Assembly: GCA_029204225.1 (NCBI GenBank)
Contig: CM055107.1
Location: 11,479,068-11,543,067 of the forward strand
Direction of reading: 5' to 3'
Source of the DNA: Diphasiastrum complanatum
Taxonomy: Eukaryota; Streptophyta; Lycopodiopsida; Lycopodiales; Lycopodiaceae
DNA length: 64,000 bases
The position numbers and the translations under genes were made by a program. The stretch's first letter is position 1. The number at the start of each line of letters is the position of its first letter. The notes under the pieces were generated by a model that made no database searches, had not been told where the DNA came from, and was given only the letters and a program-made list of their open reading frames with translations. Positions 1 to 10,382 of the stretch are shown piece by piece.

Positions 1-592
1 TCAATGTGTGAAGGCATCTACAATGTTTGTCTCTCAATTACTTAATCAAACTGCTAATATTGCTTGTTTGTTGACGCTTATCTGTAACGCTTATGCCTGA
101 ATACCGAGATGGTATTCACTATATATATAAATTTTACATGTGTGCAAATGAAGAAGGTACAAAAGTGGTTGTGTCGTCTGTAGGAGATCGTGGGTGGTTG
201 TTGTTGTTGTCAAATCTGATCGCACAGTGCATAGAACGAGCATGAAGAGGCTGCGACGTCAGGCTTTGCCAAAAAATAACATTGGTGAAAATGTGAAAAT
301 CACAACACCCTTTGGCCTTTGGCCTTGTCCTTACCTAAAGGCACCTGCGCTCTTTTAAAGGCAAGTGTCACATTTTTTAAGGCAAGTGTCGCCTATCATA
401 AATTGCATGTAAAAATGCAGTGTCGCATTTTTCGCATTTTTTGCCTGTCATAAAGTGCGTGTAAAAATGCAGTGTCACATTTTAGGCAGGCGTCGCCTAT
501 CATAAAATGCATGTAAAACTGCAGTGTCACATTTTTCGCATTTTTTGCCAGTCATACATAGGACTAGGAGAGTAGAGGAAATGAATCCAACA
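1..592 (-). repeat. 3' LTR of copia A (partial, cut by window edge)
   Basis: This segment matches 10750-11328 in the same orientation. On the minus strand it begins TGTTGGATTC immediately after a polypurine tract, the expected start of a 3' LTR. It holds about three copies of a short unit built around cataaaatgcatgtaaaa and tgtcgcattttt, against four in the 5' LTR, so the two LTRs differ in tandem-repeat number. Its last ~44 bp next to the polypurine tract have no counterpart at the truncated 5' LTR. Confidence 0.9.
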
Positions 593-603
593 CCCCCCCC
601 TTA
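593..603 (-). other. Polypurine tract of copia A
   Basis: The plus strand reads cccccccctta, so the minus strand has TAAGGGGGGGG directly before the TG that opens the 3' LTR. This is the usual site where plus-strand DNA synthesis is primed in LTR retroelements. Confidence 0.8.
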
Positions 604-639
604 ATCTAGATCCGTGAATGTCTTGATCTTCAGACTAAG

Positions 640-2309
640 CAATGCACAAAACTTCTTGTGTGCATTAACACTTAATGCCTTTGTAAATATATCTGCAACC
701 ATGTCCTGTGTTCTCTAGTTCGTTAAGCTTACCTCCTTGTTGAAAACCTTGTCCCTAATATAGTGATATTGGATCTCAATGTGCTTACTTCTAGAGTGAA
801 ATCTAGGGTTGGCCGATATGGCAATAGCACTCTGATTATCACAGAATATGATAGTAGGGCTATATTGATTCAAACTAATGTTTGATAGTAAATGTCTCAA
901 CCAAAACGCTTTTGTAAATGAAAGAGCAACAGAGGTTTGCTTACAATTGTTTCATGAGATAGGACCGTCGTTGAAGAAGAATGTAAATTCAGATGTGGAC
1001 TTACAATTGTCTACATCTCCTCCCCAGCTTGCATTAGAATATCCACTAAGTTGATGAATATTGTTGTTGTTGACTTCTCCATAGCAGATGCACTGGTCCA
1101 TGGTAGTTCGAATATACCTCATGACTCTTATGAGAGCCTTCCAATGGGTAATGCCATGATTAGCCATAAATTGGTTGAGTGAGCTTATTGCAAAAGAGAT
1201 GTCAGCAGACCATTGAGTACATGAGAGATCCAAGTATCGATCGATAAGGATACTCTCTCATTTGCTCCTCTTCCTGCTTGTCTGAGGGCATTGGTCCTTT
1301 GACAGATGTAGGTCTAGATCCATTGGTGAGTGAGCTAACTTACAATTCATCAGATTATATCTATTAAAAACATTGTGAAGATACCTTTGCTGAGTAATAT
1401 AAATCAGTCTTCTCGCTCTGTCTCGGTGGATTTAAATGCCCAGACAGAAGTGAACCTCACCCAGGTCAGTCATGTCAAACTCAAAGAATAGTATCTGTTT
1501 AGCATCCTTAACCAAATTGGTATTGTTGCTGAAAAACAACGTATCATCCACGTACAAGGTGATGATAATGAAGGATTGCTGCACTGACTTGAAATAGACA
1601 TTGCAATCAACAATGCTTGGTTGGAAACCTTGTTGGATGAGGAATGTGTTGATCCTCTGAAACCAAGCTCTGGTAGACTATTTTAAGCCGTAGAGTGCCT
1701 TATGGAGTTTACAGACATGATTCTTCATACCTTCTAGAATATATCCTTTGGACTGGATCATGTAGATCTCTTCTTCTATAACTCCATTCAGATAAGCTGT
1801 TTCTACATCAAGTTGATGCACTTCAAGGTTGGCTGCTGCATCATACAATAGGAGGGCTCGGATCGATGAATGCTTGACTACTAGATTGTATCACTATAGT
1901 CAACGTTGGAGATCTGAGTGAATCCTCGTGCTACCAGTCTTGCCTTCCTACGATCAATTGCTCCATTGGCATTGTACTTGATTTTAAAGATCCATTTGCA
2001 ATTGATGATATTGCAGCCAACAGGAGCTTCAACTAATGACCACATCTGGTTCTTGATCTCAAAGGAATACTCTCTGTCCATGGCTTCTCTCCAGAGATCA
2101 GAGTCTGTTTGGCTAAGTGCCTCTTCGACTATCGTCGGTTCTTGTATCAAAAGACAAGCAGACTCAGTTGTATACCTTGTGGGCTGTGTGCGCACTCGGC
2201 TTGATCTTCTTGGAGAAATCGACTGATGAATCATTCTTGGAACTTGTTGTTGGGTAGCAGCAAAATCTTTATCTGACTTGCTGTCATATAGTGGATCAAC
2301 TATGGACAT
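640..2309 (-). pseudogene. Copia A reverse transcriptase and RNase H (degenerate)
   Basis: Minus-strand copia RT followed by RNase H. The RT start is at 1881-2309, with WREAMDREYSFEIKNQMWSL and the segment CKWIFKIKYNANGAIDRRKA, typical of the copia RVT_2 N-terminus. The RT core between about 1240 and 1880 is recognisable only in fragments, with stops. RNase H follows at 952-1233 (QLSGYSNASWGGD) and at 715-900 (IIFCDNQSAIAISANP, then SRSKHIEIQYHYIRDKVFNK). The FCDNQSA block is the conserved RNase H motif of plant copia elements. Several frameshifts separate the blocks, so no full enzyme can be made. Confidence 0.88.
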
Positions 2310-2324
2310 GCTTGAGTCTGAAGC

Positions 2325-3260
2325 TCAAATTGGCATGTCAATGGCAGACATTGAAGGTTCTCCTGGAATGATGCCTTTGTCTTTGATGTTGATGAACTGA
2401 TCCTCGATAAAGATTGTGTCTCGACTGAACAAGATCTGCTCGGTATCGGAGTCGTACAACTTGTGAGTATTATCAGATGAAGTGTATCCAATCAGGATGG
2501 TCTTGAGATCTTGGAAGTCGAATTTCTTCCTTGTGTCTTTTGGGATCTGCACGTAGGTGATGCATTTGAACACTCATAGGTTATTCATAGAAGGCTTAGA
2601 GCCTGTCCACACCTCATGGGGTGTTCTGCCTCAGAGGGCCTTGGTTGAACATCTGTTCTAGATTTAAGCTACAATGGAGACAACTTCGGCCCAAAAGCTC
2701 TTGGGCAATGATGCATGTGCCAGCATACATTTAGTTGATTCAACCAGGGTTCATTGACTAGAGTGATAAATTTTTGCTCAATGCCTTGGCTTTGGCAGTA
2801 TTCCTTAAATTCGAGAGAGATGTATTCTCCATCGTTGTCAGACCTCAGGGTTTCGATCGTCCTTCCAGTTTCTTTTTTTGCACACTCCTTGAAGATTCTG
2901 AAGCAATTGAGAGCTTCTGATTTCTTCTTGATAAAGTACACCATAGTTCTTTTGGAGAATTCATCAATAAAAGTTATGAAATACTTTGCATCAAGTCAGA
3001 GAAGGATTTTACATCAATCCACAAATGTTTGTATGTACAACATCTAACAATCCTCTTGCAATATGCTGATGGCTTGATCTAAATGGTTTTCTAGTCTATT
3101 TACCAACTAAACAGTCTTGATAGACAGGTAACTCGACGTTATTATTAGGATAGTCTATACCAAGAACAATAGAATGTTTAGACATTTGTTGTACAGAAGC
3201 ATGATTCAAGTGACCAAGTCTATAATGCCAAAGTAGACTTTTATTTGCTTGAGTGGAAGT
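2325..3260 (-). pseudogene. Copia A integrase (degenerate)
   Basis: Minus-strand integrase. The catalytic core is at 2669-2944: MVYFIKKKSEALNCFRIFKE, then LRSDNDGEYISLEF, which holds the second Asp of the DDE triad, then EYCQSQGIEQKF, which places the Glu. The C-terminal part is at 2325-2573, with MFKCITYVQIPKDTRKKFDF and ILIGYTSSDNTHKLYDSDTE, a segment typical of plant copia integrase tails. Frames change between the blocks and stops are present. It sits between protease and RT, the copia order. Confidence 0.85.
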
Positions 3261-3269
3261 ATTGAGCGC

Positions 3270-4183
3270 CTAACTAGAGACAGAAAAACAATGACTTAAT
3301 CTATACAAGTATCCATGTCTCTTTCCGAGTGCTAGGATCTTGCTTGTCCTATCAACTACTTTGCATTGATCACATTCAAATTTTACTTCATGTCCTAGAT
3401 CTCTGATTCTACTTACAGAGAGCAGATTTGTAGACAAATTGGGTACATACAGGACTTTAGAAAGTAGCTTAGACTGATCATTTGCAAAGCTTAATCTTAT
3501 AATACCTTCACCTTTAATAGCTTGTGTGCTATTATCACCAAGGTGAACATATTTGTTGGTACTATAGGGCGTATAGGACTCGAAACAGCCAATGAGGTGG
3601 TCATATGCTGAGTGGCGCCGGAATCCAGAAAACAAGAACTATTGTTGGATGCTCCTTGATGGCTGGTCATGAAGGCATCATGATCCGCTTCTTGATTTGG
3701 CTGTGGAGCTTCTATAGCTGCATTGGCCACTTGATTTGACCATTCCTTGTTGTTGTTCTTTGCTTGTAGTATCTGGCAGTCTTGACTCTCTTGGTTGTTT
3801 CTCTTGCAGTATCTGTAGAAACAACTTCTTCTTAGTCTGCGGATTTGATTGTTCTTTGTGTTGTGTTGGTTTCTGGTCTTGCTTTGATTGCTTTGAGTCT
3901 TTTTTCTTCTTCTGCTTAGTCTGGCCTCTGTTGGTGTACAAGGCATGAGAATCAACTAAGGAACTGGAGGTTTCATCTCTTCGCATGTCTTCTTGCACCA
4001 AGATTGTAATGACTCTTGAAAGAGTCAGCTCTAGATGCATCGTGATGATCATCACCCAACTATCATAGAGCTTGGCAAGCTTGTAAGCAGTTGCATTACT
4101 GCATCTTGATAATCTATGACAGATCCAACAGTGGCCATTCGTTTCAGTAGGTTCTTGAACTGGTTGATGTGATTATGTAGGGA
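3270..4183 (-). pseudogene. Copia A gag C-terminus, zinc knuckle and protease
   Basis: Reading down the minus strand from 4183: the gag C-terminal half (NHINQFKNLLKRMATVG type, UBN2 family), a basic Gln-rich linker, a degraded CX2C zinc knuckle (CFYRYCKRNNQESQDC, its His replaced), then the aspartic protease motif FLDSGATQHMT at about 3600. Downstream, KVLYVPNLSTNLLSVSRIRD and RHGYLYRLS are the usual region between copia protease and integrase. Overlapping frames at 3497-4055 show at least one frameshift. The gag is interrupted at 4184 by a solo LTR and resumes at 4845. Confidence 0.87.
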
Positions 4184-4188
4184 ATCAC

Positions 4189-4839
4189 TGTGAAAGATTT
4201 CAGATCCTTAAGATCCAATCTACTTGAATGATCTTTGGTTAGAAAGAAAAATACACTACCAATTTCACCAATGTAGAAAAATCAGCATCTACACACAATT
4301 TGAGATGCAAACACTAATAGAACTTGATCAAACTTGAATGAAATGATTATGTACTGTTGTTGTCCATACAAAACCAGCAAGCTACTATATTTCACACGTG
4401 TGGATCCAAAAATAACAAATATAGATCATTCTACACATAGAATTGCAAGCAATCACCAAGATAGTGCACCAATGGATAGTAGAACCCAAGAGAACCATGT
4501 ATAAGCATGAAATGAGATAGAGAAGAGAGAAGATGACTCTCTCCACGAGTTACATCCTTTTATAGCAGGTCCAAACCCTATTTGGCCACTTGGCTTTCCC
4601 ACCAAAATGCTAACCCTACCAATTTTGAGTCTAGATTCAATGTACCCAACTTATTCAAATTGAATCTACTCAAACTCGCATTCTATCTTTCCCACACTTT
4701 CAAAAAGTGTTTATTCAAATGAAATTTAGACTAATGAACTTTGAAAAGTCAACCTCTAAGTCTAAAACAAGTTTTGGCCTCAATATGCCAAATATGAAAA
4801 TATTGCAAAAATGTGATGAAACTAGTTGAATCTTTCACA
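4189..4839 (-). mobile_element. Solo LTR inserted in copia A gag
   Basis: A 651-bp insertion with matching inverted ends TGTGAAAGATT and AATCTTTCACA, canonical TG...CA. It is flanked by a perfect 5-bp duplication, ATCAC (4184-4188 and 4840-4844). Taking it out together with one ATCAC restores the copia A gag frame. It holds no coding sequence. The minus strand has a TATA-like CTATAAAAGG near 4560, so the LTR lies on the minus strand. These are the marks of a solo LTR left by LTR-LTR recombination. The parent family is not identified; the ends resemble those of the LTRs at 27822, 55315 and 55658. Confidence 0.9.
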
Positions 4840-4844
4840 ATCAC

Positions 4845-5177
4845 CATTTTCCATCTTGAGGGAGTAAATTTTTTTCCTGAGATGTAGCTTGGAAGCTATA
4901 TTTCGCACTTCGTATAATGTGCTCAAGATGTTCCAGACTTTCTTAGATGTCTGAGCTTTGGACATAAGGTCGATCTGAGTATCCGAAATGTTGAGGATGA
5001 TCAGTGCAAATGCTTTGCCATCCTACAACTTTCATCTGGAGATTGTTGCGTCGTCAGCTTCGGGTATTCCCTCTACACTTGTAACAATGTTATACAACTC
5101 CTTAGCCATTAGCACGGTTCTCATCTTAAATTTTCACAGATGGTAATTGGCTCCATCAAGCTTGTCCATGATAAGAT
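4845..5177 (-). pseudogene. Copia A gag N-terminal part
   Basis: The minus-strand frame reads MDKLDGANYHLWKFKMRTVL and later LMSKAQTSKKVWNILSTLYE, the conserved copia gag (DUF4219/UBN2) pattern. It has two in-frame stops. The frame joins across element B to the true start at 10148-10146 (MDFQGKSNLI) and across the solo LTR to 4183. Excising B with one copy of TGGAT restores gag continuity, which confirms the nesting. Confidence 0.88.
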
Positions 5178-5182
5178 TGGAT
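5178..5182. other. Target-site duplication of element B (left)
   Basis: TGGAT immediately left of the B LTR. The same five bases follow the other LTR at 10127-10131. A 5-bp duplication is the copia norm. Confidence 0.85.
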
Positions 5183-5436
5183 AGTTAAGAAACACAGTTT
5201 AAAATACCCGACCAGATCAATCACCACAACACAACATCAAGTGCAACAAGACAAGACAACAAAATTGCTCTCAACAAACTGTATATTCAACTGATTGAGT
5301 AAGTACAAAGATAAGTTGCTTAAAAGCAATCAAAGGGCTCGTAAAAGAAAGATGGCCCGATAGCTCTAGAACTAAGCACACGTGGTGCCGTTGAAATAAG
5401 AAAGCACTATATAAGTCGATCATTGTTATTTTAACT
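5183..5436 (-). repeat. 3' LTR of copia B
   Basis: 254 bp, starting AGTTAAG and ending TTTTAACT on the plus strand, so the ends are inverted AGTTAA/TTAACT. It pairs with 9878-10126. The plus-strand right end abuts the polypurine tract. Confidence 0.93.
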
Positions 5437-5445
5437 CTCTCCCTC
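5437..5445 (-). other. Polypurine tract of copia B
   Basis: The minus strand reads GAGGGAGAG directly before the LTR start AGTTAAAATA. The position is exactly where the 3' LTR begins, which fixes the non-TG LTR end. Confidence 0.8.
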
Positions 5446-5519
5446 AATGATCAACGTCTCTCTTTATTTTAGAGTTTACTCTATTCATGAAACATACCTC
5501 CATGATAAGTAAAGGCTTT

Positions 5520-6695
5520 TTACATAACTAGATCTAAGCCAAGTTTGGCTCTAAAAGTCTCAAACTTTTTTTTACTTAAAGCTTTTTTATATATATCAGC
5601 AACTTGTAATAACGTAGAACAATGTACAATACTTATATTTTCATATTGTAACTTCTCACGCACAAAGTGATATTTTACCTCAATATGTTTTGTCCTTGCG
5701 TGAAAGATAGGATTCTTAGCCAATTGTATTCCACTTTGATTGTCACAAAAAATAGTAGTACGATTTACCTGCTTCATGCCAATCTCACATAACAACTTAC
5801 GAATCAGCGTCAACATAACCCTGCAACTTAGGTAAAACACTTTGTCTTTTGTAGATTAAGCGAAGGTTAGGTGTACCTTTCACATACCTCAAAATCCTTT
5901 TTGCAGCTTTCCAATGGTCCATAGTGGGTGATGACATGAATTGGCTAGTCAAACTTACAACATAGCAGATATCAGGCTGTGTAGTCGTAAGATATATCAA
6001 ACTCCCAACTAGCTGACGAAATAGAGTAGCGTCAACATGTGCACTATCATCAATACGAGATAATTTCTTACCAGCTTCGCAAGGGGTGATGGAAGGTTTG
6101 CACTTTGTCATGTGAAATCTCTCCAATATCTCGCCCACATACTTGTTTTGAAATAACCTGATATCACTGCCAGTTTGCCATACTTCAACACCCAAGCAAT
6201 AGTGCATAAGACCTAAATATGTCATCTCAAACTGCTTGCATAAATTGGCTTTGATAGAACGAGTGAGGTTCTCATCATTGCCCATGATAATGATATCATC
6301 AACGTAAAGTACAATCAAGGCAATGTTGTCATCATTTATAAGAACATAAAGGTTTGGATCTGAGTTTGTTCTTACAAATCCATGAGAAAGAAAGTAATTG
6401 TCAATGCATCCATACCATGCGCGTGGCGCTTGCTTAAGGCCATAAAGTGCTTTGTGTAGTTTACTTACCTTCTGTTCTTGCCCTTTTGCCATGAAGCCTT
6501 GCGATTGGACCATATAAACTTCTTCCTCTAAGTCACCATTCAAAAATGTGGACTTCACATCCATTTGATGGACCTTCCACCAAAAATGAGATGCTAAGGC
6601 GTAGCGTAGTCCACTTAGCCACTGGAGCAAATGTCTCTTCATAGTCAATTCCTTTGCTTTGCTCATAACCCTTCACTACTAGGCGTGCCTTATGC
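5520..6695 (-). pseudogene. Copia B reverse transcriptase and RNase H
   Basis: Minus-strand RT (5797-6666) shows MDVKSTFLNGDLEEEVYMVQ, LYGLKQAPRAWY and the catalytic YVDDIII, all standard copia RT motifs, then LVGSLIYLTTTQPDI at the RT/RNase H connection. RNase H follows in another frame at 5520-5840, with FCDNQSGIQLAKNPIFHART and VKYHFVREKLQYENISI, and ends KKKFETFRAKLGLDLVM. A frameshift near 5830 splits the two domains. The RT N-terminus is absent: the frame begins with remnants of HKARLVVKGYEQSKGIDYEE directly after integrase, the mark of an internal deletion. Confidence 0.93.
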
Positions 6696-7382
6696 TTTGC
6701 TATTGTGTTTTGGCTTTATTCCTGTAAATGCTTCTTCGGGAGTCACATTTGGAACCGCAATTGTAGGGCTCCTGTTTTGCAAGAATGTTGCTGCATTGCA
6801 CGCTTCCGACCAAAGTGAATCGGTCAAGCCCATTTGCTTCATCATAGAGCATGCACTCTCCATAATAGTCCTATTTTTTCTTTCAGCTACACCATTACTA
6901 TGCGGCGTGTGTGACTATGTGAATTGTCTTTTGATGCCGTGTTCTTTGCAAAAGTCCTCAAAATCATCAGATTTGTATTCGCCCCCTCTATCAGATCTTA
7001 GCACTTTGATGTGTGCATCCAGTTGGTTCTCTACCAAAGTCTTGAACTCCTTGAAACGAGAAAAAGCGTCAGATTTCTTCTTCAAGAAATAAATCCATGT
7101 CCTCCTAGAGTAATCATCTATGAAAGTCATAAAATAATATGCTTTCCCCAATGACATGGTCTTCATTGGGCCGCACAGGTCGCTGTGAATGAGTTCCAAC
7201 GGTTTCTTAGCTCTTGCAGTTCCACCTTTCTTGAATGTCTCCCTGTGGTGCTTTCCCATGACGCATCCTTCACATATTGCATGATGATCATCGTGCAATG
7301 CTAGTAACCCTATTACCATCTTCAGCTTCGCCATCAATCTCAAGCTCCCATAGTTCAAATGACCAAGTCTTCTGTGCCACAA
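6696..7382 (-). pseudogene. Copia B integrase, C-terminus deleted
   Basis: The minus-strand integrase opens [20 protein letters not shown], with an HHCC zinc module (two His, then [14 protein letters not shown]). The catalytic core follows: [12 protein letters not shown] (first Asp), [31 protein letters not shown] (second Asp), and after a stop at 6915 the segment HTPHSNGVAERKNRTIMES (Glu). It ends at EEAFTGIKPKHN and jumps straight into RT. The usual C-terminal integrase segment and RT start, some 200 residues, are missing. The catalytic residues are present, but the deletion and stops make it non-functional. Confidence 0.92.
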
Positions 7383-7440
7383 TATCTCTATAACCCTTCG
7401 CCACCACTTTATGGTTGTGGTTCATATCCCTCATAAGGCA

Positions 7441-7788
7441 TCAATCCTTGACAAATTCAACCTTAAGATGTTGATTTGCCATTACACCAATAGAAAGCAA
7501 ACTGTTTTTGAGTCTAGGAACATAAAGCACATTAGGGATGTTCTTGATTTTACCATCAGGAAATTGCACAGGTACATTTCCCACACCCTGTATTTGGCAT
7601 TCCTCTCCATTGGCTTGAGTGACCTTATACCCATCATGGATTGGTGAGAATTTCTCAAACCAATCATGTTTCCTGGTCATATGCCTTGTGGCATCTGAAT
7701 CTATGAACCATGGCACCATCATCAACTTGGGATGCCAATGCCGATGAGAAGACTCTTGTCTCGTCATCTTCTCCATCATCTTCGGCAA
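7441..7788 (-). pseudogene. Copia B protease with altered active site
   Basis: The minus-strand frame reads WFIDSDATRHMTRKHDWF, then QIQGVGNVPVQFPDG and NIPNVLYVPRLKNSLLSIG, the regular copia protease region. The usual active-site triad of these proteases is D-S-G. Here Gly is replaced by Asp (D-S-D), which by family knowledge should disable the enzyme. The frame overlaps the gag frame at 7664-8032, so gag and protease are offset by a frameshift. Confidence 0.9.
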
Positions 7789-8032
7789 TGTTGTCTTGTT
7801 GAGTCACTTTTCCCGCCTTTATGTCCGCTTTCTTCTTGTAGCACTCGCGTGCCCAATGACCCAGTTTGTGGCAATAGTAACATTTGTCTTTCTTCTTCTT
7901 TTTTCCTTTTGATGACAACTCTCCCTCATCATCATCATCCTTGGATTTCTTAGGAATCCTTTTCCATCCTTCTTGCTTGCCTTTAGCAAGCAAGGCTTTA
8001 TCCTCCTGTGGGGTTTTCCTTGACTTCACCAC
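7664..8032 (-). pseudogene. Copia B gag C-terminal part with CCHC zinc knuckle
   Basis: Minus-strand frame, very rich in Lys/Asp/Glu, then CYYCHKLGHWARECYKKK, an intact CX2CX4HX4C nucleic-acid-binding knuckle. It is followed by an acidic linker to the protease. It sits downstream of the UBN2 part (8132-8617) but is separated from it by a stop near 8040-8130. Confidence 0.92.
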
Positions 8033-8131
8033 TTCACGATGCTACTCTTCTTGCAACATGATTCCGTGGAAGTCTTCAAAAGTAGGCAACCTCTCCCTCG
8101 AACCAATGCCGCTCACAAACATCTGTAGCCC

Positions 8132-8617
8132 TTACGAGACACCGCTCATTGTGGTATGTACCAATTCAACGTCCCTAATTGGTTCTCCAATTGCGACAAG
8201 TTGATCTCTCAACTCCTTTATCCTTGTGAAGAAAGATCCCACTGATTCACTTTCTTCCATCCTTACTGCGTTCAATCTCGACTTCAAAAACATGGCCCCA
8301 GCTAGATTGCAAGTTTGAAATTGTATTATAAGAGCTTCCCAAGCTCTCCTAGCCATCGTTGCATCACTTATATGAGTGATTACATGGTCTTTCACTAAAA
8401 GATTGATTAAGGACAATGCTCTCTGCGCCTTTTTATCAAAGGCCCTCATGTCACCTGGAGTGGTATTTGGCTGGATTTCAATACCTGCCACGATCCCCCA
8501 CAACTCTTTCTCCATCAAAATGCTCTTCATTTTGAATTTCCAGATGCTGTAGGTAGAAGCCCCATCAAGTTTGCTTGCATCACCCAAAATTGCCTCATTG
8601 ATGTTTGCCATCTCCAA
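8132..8617 (-). pseudogene. Copia B gag (DUF4219/UBN2)
   Basis: 161 codons from MEMANINEAILGDASKLDGA, with STYSIWKFKMKSILMEKELW (gag N-terminal pattern), RRAWEALIIQFQT, and SVGSFFTRIKELRDQLVAIG of the UBN2 domain. It ends at a stop after LVHTTMSGVS, before the zinc-knuckle block. The start is taken at the first Met because it lies about 1.26 kb inside the 5' LTR and matches the family's usual N-terminus. Confidence 0.9.
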
Positions 8618-9865
8618 ACTGCTTGAAACTCCACCTGTAGGCTATAAAGTGTATGCCGAAGCCAACCGTGATGTCAAAAATAAAAAATAATGACTGCAAT
8701 TTTTGGCTTATCAGGCACCCGCCGCTCTTTCGCCAAATTGAAAGCCAAATTGGCGTCGCTTTCCGAAATGCTTCTCATCACCAACTCCCAACTACCTGCC
8801 TAGTGGAATGGTGAAATCACTTCTGGCACACTTTGAACACTTTCCCCACGGCAATCACTCTGTTTTGGTGTACCGTACTTGCAATTTCAGTCAGGGTGCC
8901 CTTCGTTTGGAGGCTATAGCCTTTCATTTGGCCAAAATAGGCTAAAGGAGGTGAAAATAAGGGCAATTTTGGTTTTTGAACTGTTTCTTCAGTGTGAAGA
9001 AACTTCACCCTTCAAAAACTTGGGACCCAACAATTATTTCAGTTTGAAGATTTAATGAAGTTGCAATGCACTTTGCACTTCAGACCCCTTCAGGATTTTT
9101 CACATCAATCCAACGGATCCTTTAGATCCAACGACCCACTTGACGTGCAATTACCATCGTTGACCTGTGTGACTCGAGATTGGATGGCTTTCCATGCTTC
9201 AAAGCGTTGATCAAGGGCCTTTGAAGCACCCACCACTTTTGGCCGCTAACATGTTAGCTGAACTGGGCACGCGCGAGGTGTCGTGACCTCTCCTCCTCTT
9301 CTCCATGCGACCTCTCTCTTCACGATGGATCTTCGTTTCTCTTCACAAGCTATGGCTGCTGTCTGTGGATCGATCTAGCTGTTCTCTTTCTCCACGGCCA
9401 GTCGCAGCCTCCTTGCTACTAGGTTGCACTACCAGGGCGCCCATCCTCAACAACTTACAGCTATGAAAATGTCCTCTTACAAGGAGATATCCACGATTTT
9501 GCTCTTTGAAACCCTAGTAGCTTTAAAGAGAAGGATATTTTGGGCTTTACTCAGGCTTTCCCTGAGCTCACTTGCAGCTCTTATCTAGCTGAGGTTGCCC
9601 TACAGTAGGCAATATTCTACTCCAAATCGCTCTTCAAACGGTGTTCGATTGGATTCAAACCAATCACTCATGCCAAGCAACCCTTCAGAAGATTTTCCAA
9701 CTTCACTTTTTGCTTGCCCTCTGATTTAGCTGAAATCTCCTACCCCTTAACCTTCTTACAATTTTGAGCTATTCCACGAATCTCCTCAGACTCGGTTTTG
9801 TGCTTCCTAGCCAACAAATTGTTGTGAATTCGCTGTTCTTGTCCGATGATTCAAGCCACCAAGGG
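8618..9865 (-). other. Copia B 5' untranslated leader
   Basis: About 1.25 kb between the PBS and the gag start with no convincing reading frame. A long leader is unusual but not unique among plant copia elements. No second insertion with clear ends was found inside it. Confidence 0.55.
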
Positions 9866-9877
9866 GCTTTGATACCA
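9866..9877 (-). other. Primer-binding site of copia B
   Basis: The minus strand reads TGGTATCAAAGC, matching the plant initiator tRNA-Met PBS (TGGTATCAGAGC) with one difference. It directly follows the LTR end TTAACT with no spacer. Confidence 0.88.
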
Positions 9878-10126
9878 AGTTAAGAAACACAGTTTAAAAC
9901 ACCCGACCGGATCAATCACCACAGCACAACGTCAAGTGCAACAAGACAACAAAATTTCTCTCAACAAACTGTATATTCAACTAATTGAGTAAGTACAAAG
10001 ATAAGTTGCTTAACAACACTCAAAGGACTCGTAAAAGAAAGATGGCCCGATAACTCTAGAACTAAGCACACGTGGTGCCGTCGAAATAAGAAAGCATTGT
10101 ATAAGTCGATCATTGCTATTTTAACT
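9878..10126 (-). repeat. 5' LTR of copia B
   Basis: 249 bp, paired with 5183-5436 and sharing AGTTAAG...TTTTAACT ends. It is followed by the TGGAT duplication at 10127-10131. Confidence 0.93.
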
Positions 10127-10131
10127 TGGAT
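10127..10131. other. Target-site duplication of element B (right)
   Basis: TGGAT, identical to 5178-5182. The element A gag frame continues on the far side as MDFQGKSN. Confidence 0.85.
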
Positions 10132-10370
10132 TTCCCTTGGAAATCCATGTGGAAGATTAGTCTAAGTGATAGTAGTAACTATCAATGATTTAAGTATTAA
10201 AATCTGGTGCTAAATTATAGAATGAGAAAGCAATTATCCTATCGGCTAGTAGGATCAGGTTCTATGGGAAGCTTATCAGGCTATAGAAATAACTCTAACA
10301 TAAAACCGCTTGAGAAATCACATGGTTTCTAATATTAAAGCTCTAAATAATCAGAGAATAGTAACCTATC
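10132..10370 (-). other. Copia A leader and gag start
   Basis: Region between the A PBS and the B insertion. The gag start codon is 10148-10146 on the minus strand (MDFQGKSN), interrupted by B a few codons later. The rest is untranslated leader. Confidence 0.75.
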
Positions 10371-10382
10371 GCTCTGATACCA
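10371..10382 (-). other. Primer-binding site of copia A
   Basis: The minus strand reads TGGTATCAGAGC, an exact plant initiator tRNA-Met PBS. It directly follows the LTR end CCGACA. Confidence 0.92.

Larger units (their letters stand above)
5183..10126 (-). mobile_element. Ty1/copia retrotransposon B, complete LTR to LTR
   Basis: A 4,944-bp minus-strand copia element nested in the gag of element A. It has two ~250-bp LTRs, a PBS, gag with a CCHC knuckle, protease, integrase, RT, RNase H and a polypurine tract, plus the TGGAT duplication. By eye the LTRs differ at about 15 positions and one 5-bp indel, so it is not recent. Integrase is fused to mid-RT by an internal deletion near 6700, and gag, protease and RT carry frameshifts or substitutions. 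It is defective. The LTR ends AGTTAA...TTAACT are not the usual TG...CA. Confidence 0.95.

Noticed and set aside
6631-7092. 153-codon plus-strand frame
   Set aside because: Exact antisense of the copia B integrase; a shadow of the real minus-strand gene.
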